The notes beneath the pieces are model-generated. The model ran no database searches. It was given only the letters and a program-made list of their open reading frames with translations, and had not been told where the DNA came from. Position numbers and translations under genes: made by a program. From Paenibacillus sp. LHD-38 (GTDB lineage: Bacteria > Bacillota > Bacilli > Paenibacillales > Paenibacillaceae), in the NCBI RefSeq assembly GCF_031157315.1, contig NZ_JAVIFU010000010.1:62001-126000 (forward strand): a stretch of DNA of 64,000 nucleotides. The letters are read 5' to 3'. Below are positions 35,812 to 44,134 of this stretch, piece by piece (positions within the stretch are counted from its first letter, which is position 1; the number at the start of each line of letters is the position of its first letter).

Positions 35812-37635
35812 ATGACTTCTTTAAAAAGATTTTTAATCGGCCGACCATTAAAATCAAATGAACTAGGCGAGCAGAAACTTAATAAAAAGAAAGCTCTTGC
35901 CATTCTTTCTTCAGATGCCTTATCTTCGGTGGCCTATGGTCCTGAGCAAATCTTGATCGTTTTAATTACAGTCAGTGCCGCAGCATTTTGGTATTCGATA
36001 CCGATCGCAATTGGAGTATTGATCTTATTATTAGCGCTTATTTTATCTTATAGGCAAATTATTTTTGCATATCCGCATGGCGGAGGCGCTTATGTGGTGT
36101 CAAAAGAAAATCTAGGCAAGTACCCTGGCTTAGTAGCCGGAGGATCCTTGTTGGTTGATTATATTTTAACTGTGGCAGTAAGTGTTTCCGCCGGAACGGA
36201 TGCCATAACTTCCGCTTTTCCAAATTTGCATGAACATACGGTAATTATAGCTGTACTATTTGTCATTTTCATAACCATTCTGAACCTGCGGGGTGTTACG
36301 GAGTCCGCTTCGATTTTGGCTTATCCGGTATATTTGTTTGTTATAGCCTTATTCATTTTAATCGGTGCAGGCCTCTATAACATAATAACCGGTTATGTTT
36401 CTCCTGAATTACATACTCCAATCGGTACGCCAGTAGCAGGTATCAGCTTATTTTTGCTCTTAAAAGCATTTGCTTCGGGCAGCTCTGCATTAACAGGAGT
36501 CGAGGCCATTTCGAATGCAATCCCGAACTTTAAAAATCCAGCTCCTAATAACGCCGCTAAAACCTTATCCGCGATGGGAATCTTGCTTGCTTTGTTATTT
36601 TCGGGAATCGTCTATTTAGCTTATTATTACGGGATAACGCCGAACCACGAGGTAACCGTAGTTTCCCAAATCGCCGAACAGACCTTTGGGCGAAATATTA
36701 TGTACTTCTTTATTCAAGGAACAACAGCTTTGATCCTTATCCTAGCCGCTAATACGGGATATTCGGCTTTCCCTTTGCTTGCCGTAAATCTTGCCAACGA
36801 TAAGTTCATACCAAGAATGTTTACGATTAGAGGAGATCGGCTTGGTTATTCCAACGGCATTATCATACTAGGCATTTTATCCATCATCTTAATTATTGTG
36901 TTTAAAGGTCAAACCGAGCATTTAATCCCGCTTTATGCTGTCGGCGTTTTCATTCCCTTCACCCTGTCCCAGACAGGAATGATATTAAAATGGATTCGCC
37001 AAAAGCCTAAAGGATGGATTTCAAAACTGATCATTAATGCAACAGGGGCTCTTATAAGCTTTATCGTCACCCTGATGTTTTTCTTAACAAAATTCGTACA
37101 GGTTTGGTCGGTTCTCATCTTTTTACCGCTTATCATTTATGCTTTTCATCGAATTAGAAAGCATTATGAAGCGATAGCCGACCAACTAAGAATAACAACT
37201 TGTGAGCCAGCCGTTCCGATTGAGGGGAATGTAATCATTCTTCCTGTGGCCGGAATAACGCATGTGGTGGAGAACTCATTGAATTATGCAAAATCGCTGT
37301 CCGCCCACCAGATTATTGCGGTTCATATTCCTTTTGAAAGAGAAGATGAAGAGTTGTTTCAAGAAAAATGGAGCCAGTGGCAGCCTGACGTGAGGCTGGT
37401 GACACTACATTCTCCTTATAGAAGCATCATTCATCCGCTGACTAAATTTATTGATACCGTTCAACGCAAAGCGAGTGAATCCAATTACCAGGTTACTGTT
37501 GTTATCCCGCAGTTCATTCCAAAGAAAGGTTGGCATAACATCCTGCACAACCAATCCAGTTTACTGATCCATGCACACTTGCTATATCGGAGAAATGTGA
37601 TTATCACGACAGTACCGTACCATTTAAAGAAATGA
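35812..37635 (+). CDS. kimA: Potassium importer KimA (APC superfamily)
   Basis: 607 residues from ATG 35812, the start matching B. subtilis KimA (SLKRFLIGRPLKS); CGGAG lies 8-9 nt upstream. High-affinity K+/H+ symporter with 12 helices (about 35-440) and a cytoplasmic universal-stress-like C-terminal domain (about 470-600; IILPVAGITHVVENSLNYAK, IAVHIPFERE). Diagnostic blocks: LSSDALSSVAYGPEQILI, HGGGAYVVSKENLG and SALTGVEAISNAIP. In B. subtilis kimA is controlled by a c-di-AMP riboswitch and the protein is inhibited by c-di-AMP; no such riboswitch is visible in the short upstream gap here. Confidence 0.93.
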   Translation: MTSLKRFLIGRPLKSNELGEQKLNKKKALAILSSDALSSVAYGPEQILIVLITVSAAAFWYSIPIAIGVLILLLALILSYRQIIFAYPHGGGAYVVSKENLGKYPGLVAGGSLLVDYILTVAVSVSAGTDAITSAFPNLHEHTVIIAVLFVIFITILNLRGVTESASILAYPVYLFVIALFILIGAGLYNIITGYVSPELHTPIGTPVAGISLFLLLKAFASGSSALTGVEAISNAIPNFKNPAPNNAAKTLSAMGILLALLFSGIVYLAYYYGITPNHEVTVVSQIAEQTFGRNIMYFFIQGTTALILILAANTGYSAFPLLAVNLANDKFIPRMFTIRGDRLGYSNGIIILGILSIILIIVFKGQTEHLIPLYAVGVFIPFTLSQTGMILKWIRQKPKGWISKLIINATGALISFIVTLMFFLTKFVQVWSVLIFLPLIIYAFHRIRKHYEAIADQLRITTCEPAVPIEGNVIILPVAGITHVVENSLNYAKSLSAHQIIAVHIPFEREDEELFQEKWSQWQPDVRLVTLHSPYRSIIHPLTKFIDTVQRKASESNYQVTVVIPQFIPKKGWHNILHNQSSLLIHAHLLYRRNVIITTVPYHLKK

Positions 37636-37676
37636 TTTAGCTAATTTGTTATATAGTTATCGGTGAAAATAGAAAA

Positions 37677-37730
37677 GAAATCGAGGCTGTCCCTAAGATC
37701 ATTGCTGATTTAGGGACAGCCCTCGATTTC
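37677..37730. terminator. Terminator between kimA and the RacA-like gene
   Basis: GAAATCGAGGCTGTCCCTAA (37677-37696) pairs with its complement at 37710-37730 (one bulge). Convergent genes share it. Confidence 0.85.
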
Positions 37731-37735
37731 TTCAC

Positions 37736-38275
37736 TTACAAGAATGAGAAAAAAGAACGCAAACGGCTTTTCTTCTCTGATGGAGCTTGAAGTTTGGCGA
37801 CGGCAGCCGGGTGAATTTCATCGCGTGGCGGGTAGATTTTGCTGCTTGAAATCTGAATAGATTCAAAGGACGCGGCTAATTGTACGATCATTTGGCGCAG
37901 CTCCTCAATTTCCTCACGCTGCTGGAGCAGCTGTATCGAGACAACTTCGTCGGCTTTCTGATCAAGTGAGCGTTCGACATGCTCGACGCGGGCCAGCATA
38001 TCTTCCATAGATGGATCATGTGCGTGCAGGAGAGACTCATCTTGCAGAGGTTCTGATGACTGCTTGTTAGTCATGAGAACAATGCGATCCAATGTTTCCC
38101 CATTATTGATTCGGTCTTTAATGTGATTGAGCAGGCCAAGATCCTGCTCCGAGAATATATAGTGACCAAATCGGTCTTTTTGAAAAAAATCCGGAAAAGC
38201 TGAAGCCCAACGTTTGATCGTTGTTTGGCTGACAGAAAGCAGATCTGCGGCATCCTTCGTTTTCGAAATACCCAT
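37736..38275 (-). CDS. MerR-type HTH protein resembling the chromosome-anchoring protein RacA
   Basis: 179 residues. N-terminal MerR-like winged HTH (about 4-70; DAADLLSVSQTTIKRWASAFPDFF, KDRFGHYIFSEQDL), a central helical/coiled-coil segment (about 95-150; VEHVERSLDQKADEVV, REEIEELRQMIVQLAASF) and a basic amphipathic end KKSRLRSFFSFL that could bind membrane. This architecture fits RacA, which ties the origin region to the cell pole at sporulation. GGAGGG lies 6 nt before ATG. Confidence 0.6.
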   Translation of the reverse strand: MGISKTKDAADLLSVSQTTIKRWASAFPDFFQKDRFGHYIFSEQDLGLLNHIKDRINNGETLDRIVLMTNKQSSEPLQDESLLHAHDPSMEDMLARVEHVERSLDQKADEVVSIQLLQQREEIEELRQMIVQLAASFESIQISSSKIYPPRDEIHPAAVAKLQAPSEKKSRLRSFFSFL

Positions 38276-38416
38276 ATCGATCCCTCCGCTTCAGGTGTTC
38301 TATTATGGATAATTCGCTGTTAATAAGTGACTCCCTGCACGGGTGACAAAGGTAGTGCTGATTCGATAAACAAAGTGTTTTTACGAGTAATCATGCGGCT
38401 GATCACTGTCAAAATG

Positions 38417-38959
38417 CTACCTTAATGAGCTATTGAAACTTGCCTCAATGAGTTCCTCCATTTTAAACAATGAAACAAACGTCAAGCCTGCGTTTTCAAG
38501 ATTATCTCTTCCTTGCTGTTCCCGCTCTATTACACTTAAAACATGGTTTACATTAGCTCCAAAATCACTCAAATCTTTTGCACTCAATAATATTTGTCCA
38601 CCCGTTGTGACAACATCCTCAATAATACAAACATTTCTTCCCCTTATCTCAATCCCTTCAGCCAGTTTACCTGTACCATATTCTTTGGCCTTTTTTCTAA
38701 CAAAGGCAACGGGTATGCCTGTTTTTAGCGATAATGCTGTTGCAATAGGGATACCTCCCATTTCGAGCCCCGCCAATATTTCCGTACCTGCCGGGATTAA
38801 TTTCGATAAATGTTCAGCGACCTCGTTTAACAGCTTCGGATCGGATTCAAACAAATATTTATCAAAATAATCGTTAGATACTTTTCCTGACCTTAATTTA
38901 AAAGTCCCTGTTAAATGCGCCTTTTTATAAATTTCATTTGCTAATGCGACTCTATCCAT
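38417..38959 (-). CDS. pyrE: Orotate phosphoribosyltransferase-like protein
   Basis: 180 residues. PRPP-binding motif VCIIEDVVTTGGQ, the OPRT flexible loop (RKKAKEYGTGKLAEG) and the opening FKLRSGKVSNDYFDKYLFESDP. Forms OMP from orotate and PRPP in pyrimidine synthesis. It stands alone, outside any pyr operon, in an AT-rich stretch, so it may be a second, acquired copy. Ribosome-binding site TAGAGGCGG. Confidence 0.8.
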   Translation of the reverse strand: MDRVALANEIYKKAHLTGTFKLRSGKVSNDYFDKYLFESDPKLLNEVAEHLSKLIPAGTEILAGLEMGGIPIATALSLKTGIPVAFVRKKAKEYGTGKLAEGIEIRGRNVCIIEDVVTTGGQILLSAKDLSDFGANVNHVLSVIEREQQGRDNLENAGLTFVSLFKMEELIEASFNSSLR

Positions 38960-39104
38960 ATTTTAACCGCCTCTAATTTTTCCTTAATTTTACCATAAGT
39001 ACTATAGGATAAAAATTCCAATAAATTCTACTTATTTTCTCTATCTGTTACTTCCAATTAGCAGGGAAAGGCAGCCGATGATATGGGTTCCTTTATTCTA
39101 AAGA

Positions 39105-39572
39105 TTATTCAGGTTTAGTTCCTTGTCCGCTTAACAGGTATTGCTTGATAACTGGCAAGTCGGGAGGATTGATTTCAGATGGAATTTCCTTAAAATCAAA
39201 AAACCGTAATTCTATTACCTCATCCATATCGTTTTCTAATGTTCCAATATAATCATTACACACATATGCGGTCACAACATTATATACTTCATCACCATGA
39301 GGATATTTGTAATATAACTCGTTGCCTGAGAACACATCAAATAATTTTAATGAATTGGCGATTAAGCCAGTCTCTTCAAACAACTCTCTTTTAGCTACCT
39401 CTTGCAAACTCTCTCCCGGCTCTAATGAGCCGCCAGGCAATCCCCATAAGCCATTGTCGGTTCTACGTTGTAGTAAAAGCCGATTCTTATCATCTGATAA
39501 TAATACACAAGCACCAGCCATAATAATGGGAGATTTCCCTATCCATTTTCTTAATTCCATAATGTAGCCCAC
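39105..39572 (-). CDS. NUDIX hydrolase
   Basis: 155 residues from GTG 39572, GAGGAG 8 nt upstream. The Nudix box is complete: GGSLEPGESLQEVAKRELF followed by EETGL, with the Glu metal ligands. Hydrolyses a nucleoside diphosphate linked to another moiety. Close relatives include 8-oxo-dGTP and ADP-ribose pyrophosphatases; the substrate cannot be decided. Confidence 0.9.
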   Translation of the reverse strand: MGYIMELRKWIGKSPIIMAGACVLLSDDKNRLLLQRRTDNGLWGLPGGSLEPGESLQEVAKRELFEETGLIANSLKLFDVFSGNELYYKYPHGDEVYNVVTAYVCNDYIGTLENDMDEVIELRFFDFKEIPSEINPPDLPVIKQYLLSGQGTKPE

Positions 39573-39628
39573 GAATATCGCTCCTCTGTTTAACCCTGTA
39601 ATATAAATTCGCTATGATTTTGCTTACG

Positions 39629-39757
39629 CTAAAGCCGCTCAAGAAACTCCAGACGATTTCCAAATGGATCGTTTATATAGAAACGCTTAACACCTTCATT
39701 TTCGCGTATACTATCGTCGGTTACTTGAATGCTATTAAGAACTGGATGATAACTCAT
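39629..39757 (-). pseudogene. Remnant of a VOC/glyoxalase-family protein
   Basis: 42 codons: MSYHPVLNSIQVTDD, then ENEGVKRFYINDPFGNRLEFLERL and stop. The second part is the typical C-terminal strand of a VOC dioxygenase/glyoxalase with its metal-ligand Glu; the rest of the roughly 120-residue fold is missing. Probably an internally deleted gene. Confidence 0.6.
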
Positions 39758-39780
39758 ATGCTACTTGCCCACGATTGAAA

Positions 39781-39813
39781 AAAAGCAGCCGACCCATTCG
39801 GCCGACTGCCTTT
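39781..39813 (-). terminator. Terminator after the 102-residue protein gene
   Basis: GCAG...CTGC arms with inner GGCC-type pairing, followed on the minus strand by TTTTTTTC (39784-39776). Stem has mismatches. Confidence 0.6.
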
Positions 39814-39847
39814 TTCTGTTTTCCACTAAACTCCCGTTACTTGTTAA

Positions 39848-40156
39848 TTACCCTTCCAGCACATCCGCCTCTAATTCGCTCGCAACCTCAAACATCTTAG
39901 GGATCACAGCTTCATTGGTGCCGGATACGTAAATATCCCCCTGATAATGCCTGAATGGAATCTTTATATCACCGTAACTCCACATAAAAAAATCACCCTC
40001 AATGGACATGCTGGTAGAGCCTGTAACCGTAAAAACTGATGTATAGGAAAAATCAGGCTTAGACATGAAATACCGTTTGCACTCTTCTAATGAAATGGTT
40101 TGCGCCGAATCTCCATTTTCCTGTAGTGTTCTTGTAATTCGATAGCGTTGACTCAT
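39848..40156 (-). CDS. Hypothetical protein, 102 residues
   Basis: Soluble beta-rich protein (FSYTSVFTVTGSTSMSIEGDFFMWSYGDIKIPFRHYQGDIYVSG). Real gene supported by GGAGG 7 nt before ATG and a following terminator. A perfect 0A box (TTGTCGAA, 40181-40188) lies 25 bp upstream of the start. Family not recognised; size and context resemble small immunity-type proteins, but nothing proves this. Confidence 0.6.
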   Translation of the reverse strand: MSQRYRITRTLQENGDSAQTISLEECKRYFMSKPDFSYTSVFTVTGSTSMSIEGDFFMWSYGDIKIPFRHYQGDIYVSGTNEAVIPKMFEVASELEADVLEG

Positions 40157-40264
40157 TTAAATGCCTCCAATATTTTAATTTTGTCGAAGCTTGTCTCAGG
40201 TTGTTGAACTAAAATTATCCGTTACTTCAACAATGGTGCGTTATCAGAAATATTAGTATCAGAC

Positions 40265-40339
40265 TTATTGATGTCTAATTCTGTGACCATGCGTAGGTAT
40301 CCAATGATCCGCCTTGGTAATATGAAGATCATAACCCAT
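40265..40339 (-). pseudogene. N-terminal remnant of an MGYDLHIT-type protein
   Basis: 24 codons beginning MGYDLHITKADHW behind GAGGAAG, then a stop. That opening is shared by a family of small Firmicutes proteins of unknown function, normally over 100 residues. Only the first 15 or so codons are preserved. Confidence 0.4.
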
Positions 40340-40384
40340 TGAAACCACTTCCTCATAGTTGTTTATTTACAAATAACCTACCCG

Positions 40385-40675
40385 TCAGCTTAATCTCGAA
40401 CTATTTTTAAACAATAAACTAAATATACAGATGATCACTACAATTCCACTAAGGCTAAGTAAAATGCTGCCGCTCCATTTCAATTGATCTATAAAACTTT
40501 GTAATAGAATATGATATTGATCCGTTCCCATGCTCCCGCCCATTTGCTCTCTCACGTAGATGCTTGCTTTTTCTGTTCCCCACAGAACGGAGTTATTCAA
40601 TTGCACATAACCAATAATCATAATGATTGCTGAAACAATAAGTAAAGACAGAACCATTCGATTAAATGTTTTCAA
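40385..40675 (-). CDS. Small two-helix membrane protein of unknown function
   Basis: 96 residues from TTG, GGGGGG 8 nt upstream. Transmembrane helices at about 8-28 and 70-92 flank an extracellular loop (SVLWGTEKASIYVREQMGG). No recognised family. Confidence 0.55.
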   Translation of the reverse strand: MKTFNRMVLSLLIVSAIIMIIGYVQLNNSVLWGTEKASIYVREQMGGSMGTDQYHILLQSFIDQLKWSGSILLSLSGIVVIICIFSLLFKNSSRLS

Positions 40676-40799
40676 ACCATCAACCCCCCATTAGACAGCT
40701 TTATGTTCTATGCTTATAGAAAACCATGATACAAGGGCCGATTCCATTGCCTTATGATATGAAACCTTATTCTTATACACTGTAAAATATATGATTCCC

Positions 40800-41756
40800 C
40801 TACAAAAAAGGTAGGCAGTACTTTGCACATAATCCCGGCATCCGTTCTTGAATCCAAGGATGTACCTCCTCATTTTCCATATGAAAAGCGTAATATCCGA
40901 ATATAGCCACTAACATAAATCCCTCCAATGTGGCAAAAACATCCTCAAGCACTTCACCAGGACCGTAATACCCTACAAGAAATGATCTTCTATGCTCCGA
41001 CGGTATCATTAAAGCCCCCATTGCAACATCCAATAAATAATAACCAAATCCGAATAAACCATAATCTAGAAAGCATATTTCTCCCTCACTAGTTAAGATC
41101 AAATTGCCCATGTTTAAATCCCCGTGAATGATTCCCCAAGAATCTTTTGCCATGCTGCTGCTTTCGAGGCGAGAGTTAATCAGCTGGATCGTTTTCTCAA
41201 CAATACGAAAATCTGAATGGAAAATTAATCCCTTCCCAACACCGCGTTGAATTTGCAAAAGCATTTGATTATTTCTTTCAATCCCTTGCTGGGGTCGGGT
41301 GTTAGGATCGATGCGATTATTATAATTGCGGAAAAATCGGTGAAGCTCTGCCATTTGGACACCTAGTTTCATGGCAAATTTCTCGGTAGATACGTTTTCC
41401 TTTTGCAAATCCGCTCCTTCTACCCATGAAAGCAACGTACAATTCATACCCTTCCCATCAAGCTCTATTTTTGTAATATAATCTCCGTTGCCGTTTCTTA
41501 CAGGTTGTTGAACGGTAAGCTCCGTTTGGTCTGCAATTTCCTCTAAAAGCTGCAGCTCGCTTAATAACCCCTCGCGGGTATGCTGCAGCCCAGCCATATT
41601 TTCCGTAACGGGTTGATGGATTCGAAACAAAAATGACTTTCCTTTGGCTAAATCATTGACTTTGAAAGTCCTATTTTCATTATGTCTAATAAACTTAATA
41701 TCGGGTTGCTCAATTCCATATTTGGAGAGAACATCGCAAATGGATTCATCTGTCAT
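40800..41756 (-). CDS. Aminoglycoside phosphotransferase (APH)-family kinase
   Basis: 318 residues from ATG 41756 behind GGAAGGGG. The kinase fold has HGDLNMGNLIL (catalytic Asp and Asn) and CFLDYGLFGFG (metal-binding Asp in the DFG position). APH/choline-kinase-like enzymes phosphorylate small molecules such as aminoglycosides, macrolides, homoserine or sugars; closest in feel to CotS/HSK2-type proteins. It should not be taken as a resistance gene without assay. Confidence 0.8.
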   Translation of the reverse strand: MTDESICDVLSKYGIEQPDIKFIRHNENRTFKVNDLAKGKSFLFRIHQPVTENMAGLQHTREGLLSELQLLEEIADQTELTVQQPVRNGNGDYITKIELDGKGMNCTLLSWVEGADLQKENVSTEKFAMKLGVQMAELHRFFRNYNNRIDPNTRPQQGIERNNQMLLQIQRGVGKGLIFHSDFRIVEKTIQLINSRLESSSMAKDSWGIIHGDLNMGNLILTSEGEICFLDYGLFGFGYYLLDVAMGALMIPSEHRRSFLVGYYGPGEVLEDVFATLEGFMLVAIFGYYAFHMENEEVHPWIQERMPGLCAKYCLPFL

Positions 41757-41800
41757 TCCGGGCTTCCCCTTCCTAAGCAATAGAACGCTTTGAACAATTC

Positions 41801-42274
41801 TTATTTCTGGTCCATTTCATTTAGCGGTATCTCGTAAATCTTAGTCGCGTCATCATTAAAAATGTAACCTGTCGCTGCATGCGACCAACCATTTTTCTCA
41901 TAGTAGCCGTCTATATCTGTGCACAAATAAAGCTTTTGAAAGCCTTTCTTTCCAGCCTCTTGGGCAGCATGCCTGAGCAATTTTGATCCTATTTTATTTC
42001 CTCTTTGCTGAGGGGTAACATACAAACAAGCCAGCCAAGGAAATAAATCCTGGCGACTGATTAAATCATTTCGTAATAATGTATAAGTACCAATAATAGT
42101 GTCATTCCGGATAGCTATATAAAACCGGGGAAGATCACTTGCCGGTTCACAAGAATGCAGCATGCAATCATAATAAAATCTATAATTCGCAGAGCTTCCC
42201 CATTGCGTCCAAAACACATGAACGGCTTTATCAAAGTAATCCATCTTATCCTTTAATTCAAACACTTCGAACAT
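41801..42274 (-). CDS. GNAT-family N-acetyltransferase
   Basis: 157 residues from ATG 42274 (GGGAGG 7 nt upstream); an open frame extends further 5' without a site. Acetyl-CoA motif A is LYVTPQQRGNKIGSKLLRHA, motif B YLCTDIDGYYEKNGW. Acceptor unknown. It lies 44 bp upstream of the APH-family gene in the same direction, probably one operon. Confidence 0.85.
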   Translation of the reverse strand: MFEVFELKDKMDYFDKAVHVFWTQWGSSANYRFYYDCMLHSCEPASDLPRFYIAIRNDTIIGTYTLLRNDLISRQDLFPWLACLYVTPQQRGNKIGSKLLRHAAQEAGKKGFQKLYLCTDIDGYYEKNGWSHAATGYIFNDDATKIYEIPLNEMDQK

Positions 42275-42399
42275 CAATCGGCCTCCCTTTATGGCAAAAT
42301 AACACCAATCTATATCTCTCCCCTCTCTGCCACCCTTCATCATGCTATTCCGATATTTAAGTTGAAATCTGTCCACCCTATTTTAAATTATTAGAATTT

Positions 42400-42413
42400 A
42401 TAAAGCGCTTTCA
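42400..42413. promoter_or_regulatory. cre-like catabolite repression site
   Basis: ATAAAGCGCTTTCA, on the other strand TGAAAGCGCTTTAT, one mismatch from the Bacillus cre consensus. It lies 75 bp upstream of a truncated sugar-binding lipoprotein gene, the kind of operon CcpA controls. Confidence 0.45.
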
Positions 42414-42487
42414 GTTCGATATGATTGAACTGTTCCAATCGCCGGACTAGTCGCCGGTAATTATAAAGTCCACCCAGGAGGGGTCCT

Positions 42488-42676
42488 ATGAAAAAATGGT
42501 TGATTACTACATTGGCGCTTATGCTCACATTCGGCGTTTTGTCCGCATGCGGTTCTGCCAACAATGAGGGAACGGCAAACGAAAGTAACGGTAACAAGAA
42601 CGCAGCAGAAGACAAAGCGGAGGATGTCACGCTCGCGGCCAAAGTCGCATCCGAAGGTCCGGCTGCGGAAACCTAA
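42488..42676 (+). pseudogene. N-terminal remnant of an extracellular solute-binding lipoprotein
   Basis: 62 codons: signal and lipobox (MKKWLITTLALMLTFGVLSACGS) and the Asn/Glu-rich linker of a family-1 sugar-binding lipoprotein, behind AGGAGGGG, then TAA. The ligand-binding domains are missing; three bases later the tail of a response regulator begins. Confidence 0.7.
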
Positions 42677-42679
42677 GGA

Positions 42680-42991
42680 TTGTTCGTTACCAAGGCGCTG
42701 CACATGGTACGAGAACGCTATGCGCAAGGAATTACACTCGAGGAATCGGCCGCGGCTTTGAACATTACGCCCGAATATTTAAGTACTCTAGTTAACAAGG
42801 AGACCGGCAAAACATTCACCGCGCACCTGAAGGAAATGAGAATCTCCCGTGCCAAGGAGCTGCTGCTTGCCGGCGAGTTGAAAGCCTTCGAGGTAAGCAT
42901 CCGGGTCGGCTATGCGGATTCGAAATATTTTTGCCGCGTCTTCAAAGAGCATACCGGCATGACGCCGGTTGAATACCAGAAGAAAAATTGA
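42680..42991 (+). pseudogene. C-terminal DNA-binding remnant of a YesN-like AraC-type response regulator
   Basis: 103 codons covering both HTH motifs of the AraC domain (ITLEESAAALNITPEYLSTLVNKETGKTF; VSIRVGYADSKYFCRVFKEHTGMTPVEYQ). The receiver domain and linker expected in a YesN-type regulator (over 400 residues) are absent, and no ribosome-binding site is evident. Together with the lipoprotein head it marks a deletion through a YesMN/sugar-ABC locus. Confidence 0.7.
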
Positions 42992-43086
42992 GCATTAGGT
43001 TCAATCAAACTTCAAAAATCTCAGCCGCTGCCGGGCAGCAGCGGCTAAGGCTTCCGTTCTCCATCCAGGCGGGAGCCCGGATCATT

Positions 43087-43476
43087 TCATTTTTTTGTCA
43101 GCCTCATGACGAGGAATACCCCTTCAACGATCAAACCTATGATAAAGCCTGCCGCCACTGCTTCTAAAAAGACAAGGAAGCTGACCAAGTCCTCCCAGCC
43201 CGTCACATCCCGCGAATTAACGGCCATCAACAGAAGACCTATTACCGTGCCGAGGTTTGAAAGCAGCCAAAGTCTCTTCGCCCCGACCCAGCCCGTAAAG
43301 CTGAATAAAAAGGACAGCACAGTAGCAAGCACCATAAAGCGAAAAGCGTGCATGCCGGTAAACGGCTGGCCTAGAACAAGAAAACGTATGATCCATAACA
43401 AAACGCTGAATAACAATGAGGACGCTCCGGCTAACAGCCACCAGTGGGCGCTTCTTTCTTCGGGAATAAAGCGCAT
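43087..43476 (-). CDS. Four-helix membrane protein of unknown function
   Basis: 129 residues from ATG 43476 (GAGAGGGG 9 nt upstream). Helices at about 12-34, 46-66, 73-90 and 103-125. No motif recognised. Confidence 0.65.
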   Translation of the reverse strand: MRFIPEERSAHWWLLAGASSLLFSVLLWIIRFLVLGQPFTGMHAFRFMVLATVLSFLFSFTGWVGAKRLWLLSNLGTVIGLLLMAVNSRDVTGWEDLVSFLVFLEAVAAGFIIGLIVEGVFLVMRLTKK

Positions 43477-43632
43477 GTAAGATAACCCCTCTCTTCTAAA
43501 ACCTTCTTGCTTATATAAACGCATTAAGCGCTTACTTTGTTTCTTTGATTAACGATGTAGGGTAAAAGATAGGCGATTCGGAACGACGTCTGTCTTAACA
43601 GGCTTAAGTGAAAGCCGGTTCAATAGCACCAA

Positions 43633-43660
43633 AAGAGAGCACCCGTCGAGGTGCTCTCTT
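43633..43660. terminator. Bidirectional hairpin terminator
   Basis: AAGAGAGCACC (43633-43643) pairs with GGTGCTCTCTT (43650-43660); CTTGTTTTT follows on the plus strand, TTTTGG on the minus. Confidence 0.75.
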
Positions 43661-43688
43661 CTTGTTTTTCACATCGGGCATGCGTAAT

Positions 43689-43994
43689 TTACTCTACGCC
43701 GTCCTTGAAGTTTTTATTATAGTTTTTATCGCCTTTGTGCTCAAGGTCGTTCAGCGTCTTCTCCAGTGTGGCCACGATTTCTTCCTTGACCTGTGTCAGC
43801 GTGTCATAGAACAAGGCCTCTTCGGTGCCTACGATTTTGACGACGCTAATCGCCTGAATGGACTGGAATTTCCTGTGCTGATCAGCAAGATCGTCAATCG
43901 CCTTAAGCGTATGCTTCGTTTGAAGAAACAAATCCATCATTTCCCCGTCAAAAACAAATCGCGCTAAGGTCCGCTTCCTCTCTCCCTTTCCCAC
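43689..43994 (-). CDS. Hypothetical helical protein, 101 residues
   Basis: Soluble, mostly helical and charged (TKHTLKAIDDLADQHRKFQSIQ, LTQVKEEIVATLEKTLNDLEHK). Starts with GTG, without a convincing ribosome-binding site; the start could lie further inside. Followed by the terminator at 43633-43660. Not recognised. Confidence 0.5.
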   Translation of the reverse strand: MGKGERKRTLARFVFDGEMMDLFLQTKHTLKAIDDLADQHRKFQSIQAISVVKIVGTEEALFYDTLTQVKEEIVATLEKTLNDLEHKGDKNYNKNFKDGVE

Positions 43995-44134
43995 TTCATG
44001 GCTTTCAGTAAACGTTCAGTCCAGCTTCATATCGCCTTAACGTTACGATAAGACAATAGCAATATTCGAATGAGACTTTGCGATACTCCTCGACGCCTAC
44101 TTAATACTTATTCCCTTTATAGGAGCTGATCAAC

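Noticed and set aside
40800..41756. Aminoglycoside resistance gene
   Set aside because: The APH fold is shared by many kinases; nothing in the sequence or neighbourhood points to antibiotic substrates.
43023..43046. Hairpin AGCCGCTGC/GCAGCGGCT as terminator of the YesN remnant
   Set aside because: Good stem but no T-tract follows on either strand.
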